A DNA stretch of 64,000 bases from Tieghemiomyces parasiticus. Its lineage: Eukaryota > Kickxellomycota > Dimargaritomycetes > Dimargaritales > Dimargaritaceae. The position numbers and the translations under genes were made by a program. Of this stretch, positions 10,638 through 22,222 are shown in pieces (the first letter of the stretch is position 1; each line of letters starts with the position of its first letter). The DNA is taken from positions 1 through 64,000 of the forward strand of contig JANBPT010000003.1 of NCBI GenBank assembly GCA_027575765.1, read 5' to 3'. A model generated the notes under the pieces. The model worked only from the letters and a program-made list of their open reading frames with translations, was not told the origin of the DNA and ran no database searches.

Positions 10638-10915
10638 CTAAATGTCCGGAGTTGCGGGCTGCACAGCGTCCTGGACCGCCAGCTGGAAGGGGTTGGGTGA
10701 AGGCTGCTAGATGCCCGAGGAAGAAAGAGGAGTGAGAGAGAGAAGGAGAGGGGGGAGAAAAAAAAACAATAAGGGCAAGGGTTGTGGGCTTACCAGGCGC
10801 ACCGAAGGCCAGTGTGTGGAGTCGCGCGGTCCAGATGATAGAAGGCAAATGCCCACATCAGCTCTGGTTGTACGGGGCGGGCTGTATGCAGTCGGACCTC
10901 TCCCCTGTGAAACTG
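10638..10915 (-). other. Candidate 3' end of an unidentified spliced gene
   Basis: On the reverse strand an open stretch ends at 10794 with a GTAAGC donor. A strongly pyrimidine-rich tract and catctag acceptor lead to a last exon 10706-10638 encoding QPSPNPFQLAVQDAVQPATP and then DI-stop. The splice signals are good, but I recognise no homology and cannot place the start; upstream coding near 10795-10905 is uncertain in frame. Confidence 0.22.
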
Positions 10916-12643
10916 GTCAAGACTGACTTGGTAAACAAACCCGGGTGGAGCTGAGGAGGGCGGGCTATTGTGTGCATATCGATAACGGGCGACGATTGGC
11001 TACGGCGGCCCAAGCGGGGTTGGGGGCTGGGCCTTAGGGAGCCGGGGGAACTCCATTGGCCCGCTACAGTGGATGTTGGCGGGCCGGCCCTGTGGGGTCT
11101 GCCAAAGGGCGGGCTACTCAGGCCAGGACTACTAGATAGGATTGGCCGTGGGTGAGGAGGCGGGGCAGCCCATCGAGGCCCTGGAGGGTCCAAGTACGCG
11201 GGCAGCTGCTAGGCAGTTCGCCAGTGCAACGAGGGGTGGAGGGGACACGGCTGGATGCCAGAAACCGCGCCAGAAGCGGGGCTGGGCTTCCAGGGCTCCA
11301 GAGGTCGACGGGTGCCGTCTCCATTGCCGGCTCTATTCACCGTGGCTCTGGACAGCCGGTCGAAGCAGTGATTGCGCAGGTGACCCGCGTGCAGCCAGGA
11401 GACGCGAGAGAAAGCACCATGAGCAGACCCATTCACTGAATCAATGCAGTCGTCCTGGCTCGCCATCGCGCACGCTTCTTCTCGCCAATTAACGAACAAC
11501 CTACATTAGGATTGGAACGCTGCCAGCGTCTGTCCAGGGGACGGTGACAGCCACATAGCCACTCACTTTGCGGACATAAATTAGCCTTTTGCGATACATA
11601 GCTTATTATGATTTCCCCACACAGGCCGACTCAGTAGCTCCTTCGCACCGGCCGACGTCAGCCTGGCGAATCGATCCGCCAGGTTGGCTGGCGGCCGTTG
11701 GATCCGGGGCGGCCAGGTCGGCGATACACTGCGGCGAGGAGATGGGTGCCAATGGGCCTTCTCGGCTAGCTGACGACGGCACGCGGATACCATCGCGTGG
11801 ACCGGCCGTGTCTTTGACCCTTCTAGTTGACGGGTGCCAAAGGCGAAGGAGAAGGATATAGATGAGAGCGTATGTGACCCACGCGGCGCGGCGCTGATCC
11901 TTGTTATGCACGCGTGCTGCCTAATACAGAAAATGAATTCAGTGGAGGGCTATACTTCATTTCCCGACACACCAAGCACCTGCAAGCGCCAGTCTAAGTG
12001 TTACAAGTTATCCTGCGGCTCCGGCTAGGAGCGAATGATTCAGTGATGACATGCAATGATTGAGAGGCCGAAGACAAACAGGTAGGAGCCAGGATGGCGA
12101 AAGAGAGTGAGGGTGAACCGGGCTCTTCACTTAAACTTAACCCCCCCCACCTACATCCCCCGATCCCGCATAGCCCAAGTACCACTGGGTGGGAAGCCTC
12201 ACCAATTCCTCCCCGTAGACCAACTAGCCAATGCTACCTGACACTACGCACTTTGCTGTTCTCCGCCTGGGCGGCTAACTTCAACGTAACCTAAGTTACC
12301 GGCCAGGGCTTCGAACTTTTCTTTATTCACTACTTTTCCTTTGCTGCTCCAGCTGTGATCATCTGACTCCAGGACGTGATGAGCCTTGTCCCCCGCAACG
12401 TGGGCATCCTCCACTAACAGACCCCTCTTCTCATTTTAGAACTGCAGTCACAGTAGTGACGGGGTAAGGTAAACGCACAGCTTCTTATTGGCCATCATTG
12501 GGGGGGGGGGTTAATAACACAGTAATAGCGACTGTTCCTGTGGGACACTTAAGGATGCAGGCACAACACACACATGTCTTCATACATGCTATCAGCGGGT
12601 CGATCTGCCCTTGTAGCAGATACGAATACATCAAAATACATAT

Positions 12644-12649
12644 TTTATT
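12644..12649 (-). terminator. Poly(A) signal of the aldo-keto reductase gene
   Basis: On the reverse strand AATAAA lies about 108 nt beyond the stop codon of the reductase. Confidence 0.55.
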
Positions 12650-12756
12650 GCACGTGGTCAGAAAGGCTTCGCCGCCTGGACGCTCTGCGTCAAGATTCGT
12701 ACCGCAGAGCGGCCAGGTTAATTTTTACGCTAGCCCCAGTATATTGACAATCGGGC

Positions 12757-13683
12757 TTAATCATCGCCAAACAGTGAGTCGGATTTCAGATTCCAAGTAT
12801 CCCGGACCTCGCACACGCGTACACGGTTAGTGACGGCGCTGATCCTTTTGGCCTGGGCGTCAGTGAGTTGGAAGTCTCCGTGGAAGTTCTCCTCGATACG
12901 GCTCGGGGTCACTGACTTGGGGATGACCGACGTGCCGCGACCGATACCCCAGGCTAGGACGACCTGGGCGGGCGTCTTACCCGTCTCTTTGGCCACCTCC
13001 AGCACAGCCGGATCCTCCAGGACCTTGGGTGAGCCCGTGGACCCGATGGGGCAGTAGGCGGTCACGTGGATCCCGTGGTCCTTGCAGAATTGCAGCAGCT
13101 TCGTGTTGGGATTGTACGGGTGGACCTCAATCTGGTTGACAGCGGGCTTGATCTTGCCGTGCTCCAGGATCTGAGTGAGCTGCGCAATGTTGAAATTGGA
13201 CACGCCAATGTTGCGCACCTTGCCCGTGGCCACTAGGGCCTCCATGGCATGCCAAGTGTCGAGCAGGCTCACATTATCATCCAGGGCGGGCTTGCCATTA
13301 GCATCTTTGACCGACTCGCAGAACTTACCCTCTACCTTCTTGAAGGCCAGAGGCCAGTGCATCAGGTAAAGGTTTAGATAATTCAAGCCCAAGGCCTTCA
13401 AAGTCTGGTTCAGGGCGGGCTCGACACGATCCGGACGGTGTTCAGTGTTCCACAGCTTTGAAGTGACCCACACTTGGTCGCGAGAAATCTTGCTCTCAGC
13501 AAAGGCCTGGCCGACCTCGTCTTGGTTTTCGTAGACGGCCGCACAATCGAAGTGACGGTAGCCGATGCTGTATCCGGCCTTAACGGCCTCCTTGACTTTG
13601 TTGGTCTCGGAGCGCCAGGTGCCGAGGCCCAGGGCGGGGATCTTGTCTCCGCTGTTGAGGGCGAACGTCTTACCAGCCGACAT
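12757..13683 (-). CDS. Aldo-keto reductase (NADPH-dependent), GCY1/YPR1-like
   Basis: A single exon of 308 residues from ATG at 13683, the usual length for the AKR family. The catalytic tetrad is visible: Asp46 and Tyr51 in HFDCAAVYENQDEVG, Lys76 in VWVTSKLW and His109 in LYLMHWPLAF. The strand-7 and cofactor elements include GVSNFNIAQL, NQIEVHPYNP and VIPKSVTPSRIEEN, the last binding the NADP 2'-phosphate. Known family role: cytosolic reduction of aldehydes and ketones such as glyceraldehyde, xylose or methylglyoxal; the substrate cannot be told from sequence. It stands alone, with a CT-rich leader and a possible TATATAA element at 13945-13953. Confidence 0.93.
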   Translation of the reverse strand: MSAGKTFALNSGDKIPALGLGTWRSETNKVKEAVKAGYSIGYRHFDCAAVYENQDEVGQAFAESKISRDQVWVTSKLWNTEHRPDRVEPALNQTLKALGLNYLNLYLMHWPLAFKKVEGKFCESVKDANGKPALDDNVSLLDTWHAMEALVATGKVRNIGVSNFNIAQLTQILEHGKIKPAVNQIEVHPYNPNTKLLQFCKDHGIHVTAYCPIGSTGSPKVLEDPAVLEVAKETGKTPAQVVLAWGIGRGTSVIPKSVTPSRIEENFHGDFQLTDAQAKRISAVTNRVRVCEVRDTWNLKSDSLFGDD

Positions 13684-15489
13684 GATTTAAGAATGGAAGC
13701 AAGGGAAGTGGGACGCTAGAGGCGATGGAGAGAAGAGAGTAGGTTGGTAGAGCTATGAAGGTCGCAGGTGTGGGAGGGGTAGGAGGGTTGATACAGGGGG
13801 AGGGGTGGAAGGTGTGGCTGAAACGGAAGCTTAGCAGGCAAGTGAAACCAGTTGGGCGTAAAAAGATCTAATCCTATCAGCATATGGAAAGAGGAAAGTG
13901 AAGCTAGTATGTGGATAGGGCAGAGGAGGCTCCTGTTCCGCTGCTTTATATAAGTTGTGGGCGCGGTGAGTTCACAGGAGAGGTGAGAGGTGGGGCAGAA
14001 CATAACCGACACAGCCTGGACAGTGGTGGTGATCTAATTCCCCAGACCGACTCTCGCCACACGCCGAGAGCACATGTAGCGGGCGATCGAATCACACGGA
14101 ACCACCGGCGCCACGACAGGGCAACTGGTACGGTTACGCTGATTAATACTGACCGGGTGGGTAAGGTCTATGTGGCTTATCCATCCCCAATGATGAAGTC
14201 AAAACTATGCAATTACTCGCTCTAATTGGTGCATCGTCGGGGAGGCGTTCGGGTCTAGAAACCACCCGCCACCTCCATACCAACCATATATCCCCCTTTC
14301 CTCAGTATACGACACATACTCTACGACTTAGGGTGAATACTGGTATCGTCTTCACTTATAGTTCATATGCAAGGTTAAGCCTGGATTTAATAGCTATTAT
14401 TTACCAAAATCGGCTATTTTGATGATCTAAAAAGTTAGGAGAGGCGACAGGGGAACAAAAATTGTTATTACTCTACAGTGACTGAGATCGACATGTAAGG
14501 TAATCCGCGGGTACCATACGACACGGTGAGGTGCATAATGTGGACGGCGGAATTCGACAAAACAACTGTAGGGCAGGCTGCGAGTGGAGATGCGTGGATC
14601 AAATTATGTGTCCTGTCGACAGAGGAAGGGTTCTAAAATTATCACATCCTTATAACCATGTATTGGAAGCTGGCATGTGTTTTAGAGAGGGAATTTCTGA
14701 TATGACGGGAAACAACGGCTAATGGTAGACCCTAAGCCTGCTCGATGTGTTTAATACGAGGGAAGAGAGATCGACCTTTCTCACGGTCAATGTTTGCTCC
14801 ACGGGCGCCGTGACGCCATTGAAGTTTTCTGGCTGCTTATAGTGGGGGCAGTAAAGCAGTACTTATCCTCTAGCCAGAGGTTGACCAGATAGCGGGCTAC
14901 GTCTGGTGGGCAATTTCCACGACATTGGACACCGTCAAGGTTATTCGCCGGTTCGCGGGACGTACCATTGCATGACTTGAGTCAAGTCAGTGAACGGCCC
15001 ACTGGATTCAACAAGGGATGGCGCTAGAGACTTGGCGTACCATCGACATCTCCCGACCATGGTCGCTAAAGCACGTGTGGGTCCCAATGACTGTAGGACT
15101 CGCACTACGCTGACAAAATTATAGCTTTGTATTTCCTTTCATTATTTTTTGTTAATTGATTTTTTTTGTGAATCGCCATTGTCTACAGATTACGATGCCG
15201 GGTACATTGAACGCCTGACGATTGATTTTGCACACACACCCCCTTAGCACTGACCATGCCTCGGACGCTGGAAATATTCTGTAATAATCTTTATTTATGT
15301 GTACTCATTCTTTTCTTGGTAATAAAAGTCCGTGTGGTCGTCGAAAATGCATTAGGTGAAGGCGTTGTCTAAGTAGAGAGGGAATGTATCATCAAGGCAT
15401 ATTAGGGAATCGGGAGGATCGTAGTAAACGTGGAGGGGAGTAGTGCTGAACCGTTGTGACCAGCCTCATTATAAGACGAATCGACCCGT
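13684..15489. other. Intergenic: AKR promoter side and 3' flank of the tubby-like gene
   Basis: The first 300 nt are the CT-rich AKR leader and promoter (TTTATATAAG at 13945-13954). The stretch 14020-15280 holds only short unrelated open frames and becomes AT-rich near 15110-15330. No gene is recognised. Confidence 0.5.
15290..15295 (-). terminator. Poly(A) signal AATAAA of the tubby-like gene
   Basis: The reverse-strand hexamer is about 195 nt downstream of the stop at 15490. Confidence 0.5.
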
Positions 15490-16692
15490 CTACCAGCCGA
15501 GGGCCGTGAGTTGGTTATCATCAATGAGTTCGTACATGTGGATAAATGAAAACATGAGGAATTCGCGGAACCGGGCGGTCATGCGTCGTCCGACGTAGCA
15601 TTTCAGAGTCCCCAGGGTCTTGCTACAGACCCACCAGGGACTCCGGTGGAATTCAGCCACGACCTGACCGGTAGACCACCGCAGGCAACGGTAGTGCAGG
15701 AAGGTGATACCGGTCTCCCACCGGTACTCGCGGCCATCCTCCCAGGTGAAGGCAAAGAACAGCGTCAACCACCCAAGGTCCCGTTGGACCGTAATCTCGG
15801 TACCTTGGGTGGGGCTGAAGTAGGCCTGACGCGCAACATCGCGTTCGGTGGGACGGCGAACAGGGGCGTGCTGCCGGGGCTCATGGGGTGGTCGGCGCTG
15901 ATGCTCCCGCAGCCGCTGCCGTTGCCGCCGGTTGCTGCGCCGGAGACCGCTCGTTTCCGATTCGGCGGCGCTCGCTGTGTCGCCGTTGGTAGTGCCTGGG
16001 AGGAAGGCGAAATGGGATTTCGGCTCGTCCTCGAGTCCATTGTCTTCCTCGTTGTCGGCGAAATTAAGCGCGTCGACTTGATCCGCCGGGTGCTGGAAAG
16101 TGGAAATCTCCCAGATGATTCCCTGGGCGTCGACGCGTCGGAATTCTTTGAGGTCGTAGAATCGTTTGGAGTTCTCCTTGATGTACAGGAGGACCCCGGT
16201 CTCATTATAGACCTGTTTAGTCTTGCTCCAGAAAGATTTGCGTTTGATGATATACTTCTGGCAGCGACGCTTGCGCCGAGTTGGTACGCAGGATAAGGCC
16301 AGTAAGGCTGTGCGGGGGACGCCAATCAGACGAGGGTGAGGGGCACAGGTGGACGGTGCGGGTTAGCGGAGCGTTGGAAGTTGACGTTGGGAAATGAAGC
16401 CGATAGGGGCTAAAGCGAAAGGGGGGGGTGAGGAATAGGTAGTACCCCTAGACTCAACGGCTGTAGAGTAGCCAGGTCATCTCTAGCTCCCCTATTCGTT
16501 TACCTGGAGCTGGCGGGTGACGTGAGCAGCACAGCTGCCCGCTATGAAGCGTTACTAAGCAGCACCTAATCTCAAGCCGATCCAATCAGGCTCCAAAAGT
16601 GGTAATTTGGTAGGGCCCAGGGCCACTTGAATGTAAGTAGCGACTCTACCTCTAGGGAAGGGCGGGGACGCGAGTGTATACTTACAAGTCAT
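15490..16692 (-). CDS. Putative tubby-like/LURP-type protein, two exons
   Basis: The main exon 16307-15490 follows a cgcacag acceptor. A short first exon 16692-16686 (ATG ACT T, then GTAAGT) joins it in phase to give 274 residues. The N-terminal half has KRRCQKYIIKRKSFWSKTK, then VYNETGVLLYIKENSKRFYD and VDAQGIIWEISTF, strands of the kind seen in tubby-like/LURP-one folds. A charged linker follows, then EDGREYRWETGITFLHYRC, GQVVAEF and TLGTLKCYVGR. The fold assignment rests on pattern recognition only and function is unknown; fungal homologues are mostly uncharacterised. An alternative start is possible: the frame stays open upstream of 16692 without a stop to an ATG at 17085, which would add 131 residues. 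Confidence 0.5.
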
Positions 16693-18429
16693 GGCTGCAG
16701 GCCACGAGCTGTTAGAGTGCCGTGGCAGAAGGGAAGATTCCAACCTGTTGTGAGCGGACGAGGGATTGGCGTGCTCCGGGGAGGTGGCTGTGCCTACGCC
16801 TTGAGAGTAGAGGTTGATAAGCGGACGAGGGATGAGAGTATGCGAAACGATGGTCGAGGCTTCGAGCGCCGCTCCAAAGCGGATGTGGGTGCAATAGTTA
16901 ACCGAGTTCGCCCAGAAGCGACGTCGACGTTCCGGACAGAGGAAGGTGGGCGGAAACAGATAGCAGGCCCTGAAGTGATAGTTATGGTTCAAACGAATAG
17001 CCGTTCGAGGAGGCGATAGCCAACATGAGATGCTGAACGAGAAGTAGAGAGGACAAGACAACTGCCGGGCACCTGGCGGAACCATGCCGAGACTTATAAG
17101 GGTTCCGGCAGTTAGTGGCAAAGATGAGCCGTTGAACAGAGTCTGTCGGGTTTTGCGCTGGACTGGCGAGTAAAATTCGTACCCCCTTTACTCGCATCCC
17201 GCCCCCCTTCCTCGGCAAGACAAAATTTCCCGACTTAAGGGGGGGGGGGATATTTACAGCCGACACTGGGCCATGTTGGTACAATCCACGGCCTCAAGAA
17301 ACGATGCGAATCTCTGTCTCAGGTCCTGCAGGAAAATGCCACATAGTGACTCGAATCATTATAGTGCCTGCAAGGGAGACAGGAGACGAAAGGGGGGGCG
17401 GGGGATCTGGAGGGAAGAGCAGGTTAGACGGAAGGGCAGAGGAAGGGGAAGTACCCGGTCCCCCCAAGACAATGGTAGTGTATAGAGCGCAACCAGTCCG
17501 CCCTCACCTTGACGCACCGTAACCTACTATTGTGGGTCAGAGTTAGTCAAGGAGTCTCGATCGACGTGTCACCCGGGTTGCGTGTCAGACTGGGGAGCCC
17601 CCCAGACGAGATGCACCTACGACAGTACCAACACGGTGGCAAGGCTTACCTGGCTAGCCGGCCCGCCATTAGCGTCACTGTGGCGATTGGAATGCATACC
17701 AGGCCTGTAAAGCCGTCCGGTGTAGGGACACTTTTATAAACGTTATTTCAAGGAGGGGGGTGTGGCAGTAGTGGCTGCCTGGCCACGTAGGTGCCGGTGC
17801 CCAAACTGGCTAAGCGAGGGAGGCACTGTTTAGTCGCCCGGTATCGCATCATTTCCACCTACAGGACGGTAGCGGTAATTATAAAGCGTAGGATGTGGAG
17901 GTGACAAGAAGAGAAGAGCTAGTGCCAACCAGCCCCCCCCCCCACACACATACATATCTCATACTCAAAGGTTCGAAACGTCTACCCCGACCAAATGCCC
18001 TCGGCATTAGCTGTCCATACACTTGACGCTACCACGTTCCAGGTCCGTTAAGCTACCACCATGGCCACAATCCTGGACACCTTGTTTTACCAGAGTAGTT
18101 CAATAAATGTGTCACCTAGGCTGTCTTATTTGGTGACGCGGCGCAATGCCGTCCATGATATTGTAATTTGGAGAAATCAAGGGGTGGGTTTATTGACAAG
18201 CACCGTGACCAAAAACAGGCGCACTTATAATGCTAAAGCACTGGGAGGGGGGGGGTAAGACAGACAGTAACAGGTGACCGGGCAGGGTGGCGTGCCTAGA
18301 TATGCTAGGCCAAGTATGTTACAGAAAACGGAGGATGGGAAGACCGAGGGGGGGGGAATCGGAGGTACCAAAATCGATCCAGGGTGATCAGATGGATATT
18401 GTGTCACGGCGGGCACAGGCAACCAACCA
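16693..18429. other. Intergenic: upstream of the tubby-like gene, 3' flank of the Ser/Pro-rich gene
   Basis: A TATAAG motif on the reverse strand at 17093-17098 may serve the tubby-like gene. G or C homopolymer runs lie at 17239-17249, 17933-17943 and around 18246-18255. No other gene is supported. Confidence 0.45.
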
Positions 18430-19899
18430 TCACCCTTGGGCGGCGGGGTTCGTCGCTAGCGCGAGACTGGACATCGACTGGCCGGACCGGTGGTTCGGTT
18501 CGGGGTGACAATCTAGGCGCTCAGATTGGGCCTTGGCCGCCAGCTCCTCTGCCAGCCGCATCTGCGCCCGTCCGACGGCGATCTTGGAGTTCCCCTTGAG
18601 AATCCACTGTTCATTGAGGAACAGGGTGCCCAGAAAGTATTGGACCTTGCCCGCACGCTTGCGGAGATAGCCAGAGAGATAGCTGTTGTGGACTGGCTGG
18701 TCCTGGCTGCCGGTTAGACTCGACGTATTCACGGCCTCAGGGAAGGTCATTACCAGCCGGAAGTTGGGCTGCAACGGGGCGTGGTCCGGATTCGCCATCG
18801 GGAGGGTAGTAGACGGCGGTGGAACCTCCGGAGCCGACGGCTTCAGGTCGCGGAGGGAGCTGCGACGGCGGTCCGGCAACGAGTAAAGCGACTGGGTCGG
18901 CTCAGGTGCAGGACGGGCAGGCGGTAGGAGCGTGCCCCGCAGGGACGAAAAGGAACTGCTGCGCGGAATGGGGAGCCGCGGGGCCGGGGATGGTGCTAAA
19001 AATAGCAGGGGAAATTCCTCTTCAGGTGTCCCCACGTGGGTAGACCGCATGGTGTACGCGTTGCGGAAGCTAGAACGCTTGGTCGTAACAGTGCTGTACT
19101 CAAATGGGATGTAGTCGAGCCGCTTATCGGGTCTGGGCTTCGCCGCGGCTGGTATGGAAGCAGCGACTAGGCCGGAGGTGCCCTGGAAGGACGGCAGCGA
19201 TGATACCGACAGCGAGGGAGGGCCCACGCCGACAACTGTCCCTGAGGCTTGGGAGTCCTCTTGGCTTGGCTTCCCCACACACCTCTCATCCCCTTCCGTC
19301 TGGACCTCAGCCTCCTCCTCGGGGTGGACATTGTCGGCGAGCGCGGGTGAGCTGCGAGTCAACGGGGAGGGCTGATGGTGGGCTCCGAGCCGGGAGGGCC
19401 GTACCGGGTACTCGGGAACACGAAGAGACGGCAAGTGGGGCTGCTCGACTTCCGAGTGGGCCCGCTCATGCGGCGGCGGGTGGCCGACGATGCGGATGAA
19501 CTCCGCTTGCCACTGCTCAGGGGACAAGCTCCGGCGTGGAGGGGAAGGAGTGGACGAAGGAGAGGCGAGTGATTTGTGAGAGACCGGCTCATTGGCGACA
19601 GTTGCTAAAGAGGCCGGCGAGTCCGGTAGGACCGGTGTGCGTTCTGACGAGGTTGGGGAGGTCGTAGCCGATAGTTCGTGGAGGGAGCAGGTCGGGGAGA
19701 GGCTTGGGGAAGACGTGGCTGAAACGGTACGGCTGAGTTCGGATGTGGCGGGACTCGGGTTGGGGTTACAGTCGTATACCGCTGTGTCCTTAGCGGAGGC
19801 GTCATATTGGTGGGGCTCGAGGGCGGGTGTCTTATCCAGATTCAGCGCCAGGGCAGACGAACCGCGTAGCGAGTGGACAGGGAGGGCCGGGGCCGACAT
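18430..19899 (-). CDS. Uncharacterised Ser/Pro-rich, largely disordered protein
   Basis: A single exon of 489 residues from ATG at 19899. I do not recognise it. Most of the protein is low-complexity Ser/Pro/Thr with SP and RRSS/RSSS clusters that look like phosphorylation sites, for example SPPRRSLSPEQWQ and RRRSSLRDLK. Two patches look folded: one near residue 265, KRLDYIPFEYSTVTTKRSSF, and the C-terminal part containing SYLSGYLRKRAGKVQYFLG and LFLNEQWILKGNSKIAVGRA, followed by an Ala/Glu helix. Codon choice (C/G-ending) matches neighbouring genes and the frame is long, so coding is likely. A regulatory or cytoskeletal scaffold role would be a guess only. Confidence 0.75.
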   Translation of the reverse strand: MSAPALPVHSLRGSSALALNLDKTPALEPHQYDASAKDTAVYDCNPNPSPATSELSRTVSATSSPSLSPTCSLHELSATTSPTSSERTPVLPDSPASLATVANEPVSHKSLASPSSTPSPPRRSLSPEQWQAEFIRIVGHPPPHERAHSEVEQPHLPSLRVPEYPVRPSRLGAHHQPSPLTRSSPALADNVHPEEEAEVQTEGDERCVGKPSQEDSQASGTVVGVGPPSLSVSSLPSFQGTSGLVAASIPAAAKPRPDKRLDYIPFEYSTVTTKRSSFRNAYTMRSTHVGTPEEEFPLLFLAPSPAPRLPIPRSSSFSSLRGTLLPPARPAPEPTQSLYSLPDRRRSSLRDLKPSAPEVPPPSTTLPMANPDHAPLQPNFRLVMTFPEAVNTSSLTGSQDQPVHNSYLSGYLRKRAGKVQYFLGTLFLNEQWILKGNSKIAVGRAQMRLAEELAAKAQSERLDCHPEPNHRSGQSMSSLALATNPAAQG

Positions 19900-21360
19900 A
19901 ATTTGGATATAGCGTGGCTGGGTCCGGCGAAAAGATTAGGAAAGACGACGGTAGGGTGGCTAATGTAAGTGCAGGAGAGGGGGGAGGGATGCAGATACCG
20001 TGGTGTGAGAACTACATACAGAAATGAGGACCTTGAGGACGAAGTGTTAGCGGGTTGTCAGTGACGAAGTTGCGAGCGCAGGGTAGGGCCTAGAGGCGGC
20101 GAGAGGGATTCAAATAACGACCAAAGGCCGGCGAAGGATATACGTGAGAAGCAGGGCTATACGCCGTGTCGGATTGTGACTGGCTATAGACCAAGTAGTA
20201 GTGTAGGCGAACAAGTATGTTGAGAAGATCTTCTAATCAAAATGGAAAGGTGAAATAGGGACAGTGGTACTAACGGCACAATTAATATGGGACAAACTGA
20301 TAGGGTGCGCGAACTCGGTCTCGTGGTGAGGTGATGCGTTGCGATACGGAGTGCTGTAGAAGTAATACGGGAAGGAGGCGGGAGGGGAGAGAAAGTGATA
20401 ATAATAATAAAAAACCACCAGGCCACAGTAGAAGGATGCGACGCGCCACTTAGCCAAAGTCAACAGCACACGGCCCGAAGATGGAAAAGTGGGAATAGGT
20501 AGCTAGGGAAAGGAAGAGTAGGCGGAGTAGTAAGTCGAGCTAAGTATTAATGGTAGGTAACGGGGTGTGAGGAATGGGGGCAAGCAGGAACCCAAATGGT
20601 GGGGACCGGAGGTGGAGGTGGAATGTCGCTTCTGCTGTCGTTGGCGATTGACCGAAACCGTTCGGTGTCAAACAAGTTAAGGCGGGAAGAGTTCAGCCAC
20701 AGTGGCAGAGAACTGCAGGCTTGAGAACTAGATGGGTATGGTAAAACTGAAAGAGAAATGACGAGCGAGAGAAGGGAGGAGGAGTAGGAGGGGGCAATGG
20801 AGACTGTGGAACTGAAACCCAGTAGCGCTGACCTGATTTTGTACCAATCGGTAATAAGTACAGGGAGGGGAGAGGGCTACGCAAGTGGGTTTTAAATATA
20901 GAGGGGTGGAGGTGGCGGGCAGAGAGAAACCGCTGGCAACGAGAATCACAGGACGTGCGCGCGCCCAATAAGCTTCAATATGTCAGTGGAGAGAAGTGTG
21001 ACCGGAGTGATGGTGAGGGTCCCGGCGGGGAAAGTGAACGGGGCGGGGTCAAGACCCCACGGTCGACAGGACGGCGGGCAGTACTGTGGTAAAGGCAGGG
21101 CGGGTCAATAGTAATGGTGGGTATAGGGGTCAGTTGTTAGGAACGAAAGAACAAGTATGATACAGTAATGGGTGGACTGGTCAACGTTGTAAAATCTGCC
21201 GGTCAGCAGCCGCGGCCAGGGGCGGGACCAGGGTTAGCGCAACAGTGAAGAATTTTCGCCAATAGATTGTAAAGAGGGGTAACGAGGGGACACGGGCAGG
21301 AATGTGCCGACCACCCCAGGGTAGGGCGCAAAGGGAGGGGAAAGTACCAGTTTACTCCTT

Positions 21361-21391
21361 CCTATAAATATATATATATATTTATATATAG
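21361..21391. repeat. AT-dinucleotide microsatellite
   Basis: An imperfect TA repeat that can fold on itself, in intergenic DNA. Confidence 0.8.
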
Positions 21392-21824
21392 CAATACACA
21401 AATTTAGGGCGATTGATTCCCTGTTCTGGCCAAATGAACGAGTTCTGCCAGTGACCAGCCCGATGGGCGATCCGATGGTGTTGCTGAGTTTACAGGAATG
21501 GCGTAGTGTATGTGACAAGTTGGGGAGTCTGGAGAATATGCAACCATGAACCTCCAAAAAATTAAATATATCTACGGTACGCGTGTGAGTGGTGACGGTG
21601 AAAGAGTGGGAGAGCGAGTCCCAAGAGGTGTATTTCAAAATATGCAAGCCCAGTGTACATGTATATGTGAGGGTAAGCAACTGATCGAGCAGATGATTAC
21701 ATAGCTAAGATCGTGTCGGAGTTATTGCGCCTGGATAAATGGCGGGCGGAATCTGAGCTAAGCACCAGCGAACGGAACGGTGGCCGTCAAACGCACGTAC
21801 AAGAAAATCGCAGCTAGGCTGCCG

Positions 21825-22222
21825 TCATATGGGGGACTCCGACCAACCACCAGGACGGTGATCAGAGTCACTGGTAATGACAGGTCGTCTAGGGCGATAG
21901 TGGAGGGGGGGGAATCTCCATAACTGTGACACAAAGAGCGGCCAGAGCGAGAACTGCACGGGGCATATGGTAATGTAAAAAAAAGAGAGCCTGTCGCACT
22001 TCCCCTTCCCCCTGGGGGTCTGCTGCCGCCCAGCGGAGGCTCACTGAGTTGGGGCCATGGAATGAAGTAGGTAAAAGGGAGTTGTCGATTTTCATCGAGA
22101 CCATCTAATGAGAATGGTGTTCTGTGCGTACAGGGAGGAGGTCACAGGGAGTCACTTACCAGCAGCACAAATGCCTGAATTTCACAATATGGTGAGAGTC
22201 GGTGGACCGACAATTTTTGGTG
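21825..22222 (-). other. Candidate three-exon small gene, no homology recognised
   Basis: Three reverse-strand exons join in phase 0: 22222-22160 (aatcag acceptor, GTAAGT donor), 22104-22045 (cattag acceptor, GTGAGC donor) and 21953-21825 (gtgcag acceptor, ending in TGA). The reading includes HQKLSVHRLSPYCEIQ, then MVSMKIDNSLLPTSFHGPNS joined to FSLWPLFVSQLWRFPP. A possible ATG-bearing first exon (MRCSTPL, GTAAAT donor) lies near 22590-22570. No family is recognised, and agreement of phase at three junctions could be chance. Confidence 0.2.

Larger units (their letters stand above)
10217..12756. other. Long intergenic region; one candidate spliced small gene, otherwise nothing recognised
   Basis: This region separates the CLIP 5' side from the AKR 3' side. 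Several CCAAT motifs occur on the reverse strand around 11000-11150. Apart from the candidate exons at 10638-10794 and beyond, I see no conserved coding sequence. A G11 run lies at 12500-12510. Confidence 0.5.

Noticed and set aside
17960..17985. T-loop-like ggttcgaaac sequence suggesting a tRNA
   Set aside because: No acceptor stem, D-arm or anticodon arm could be paired around it.
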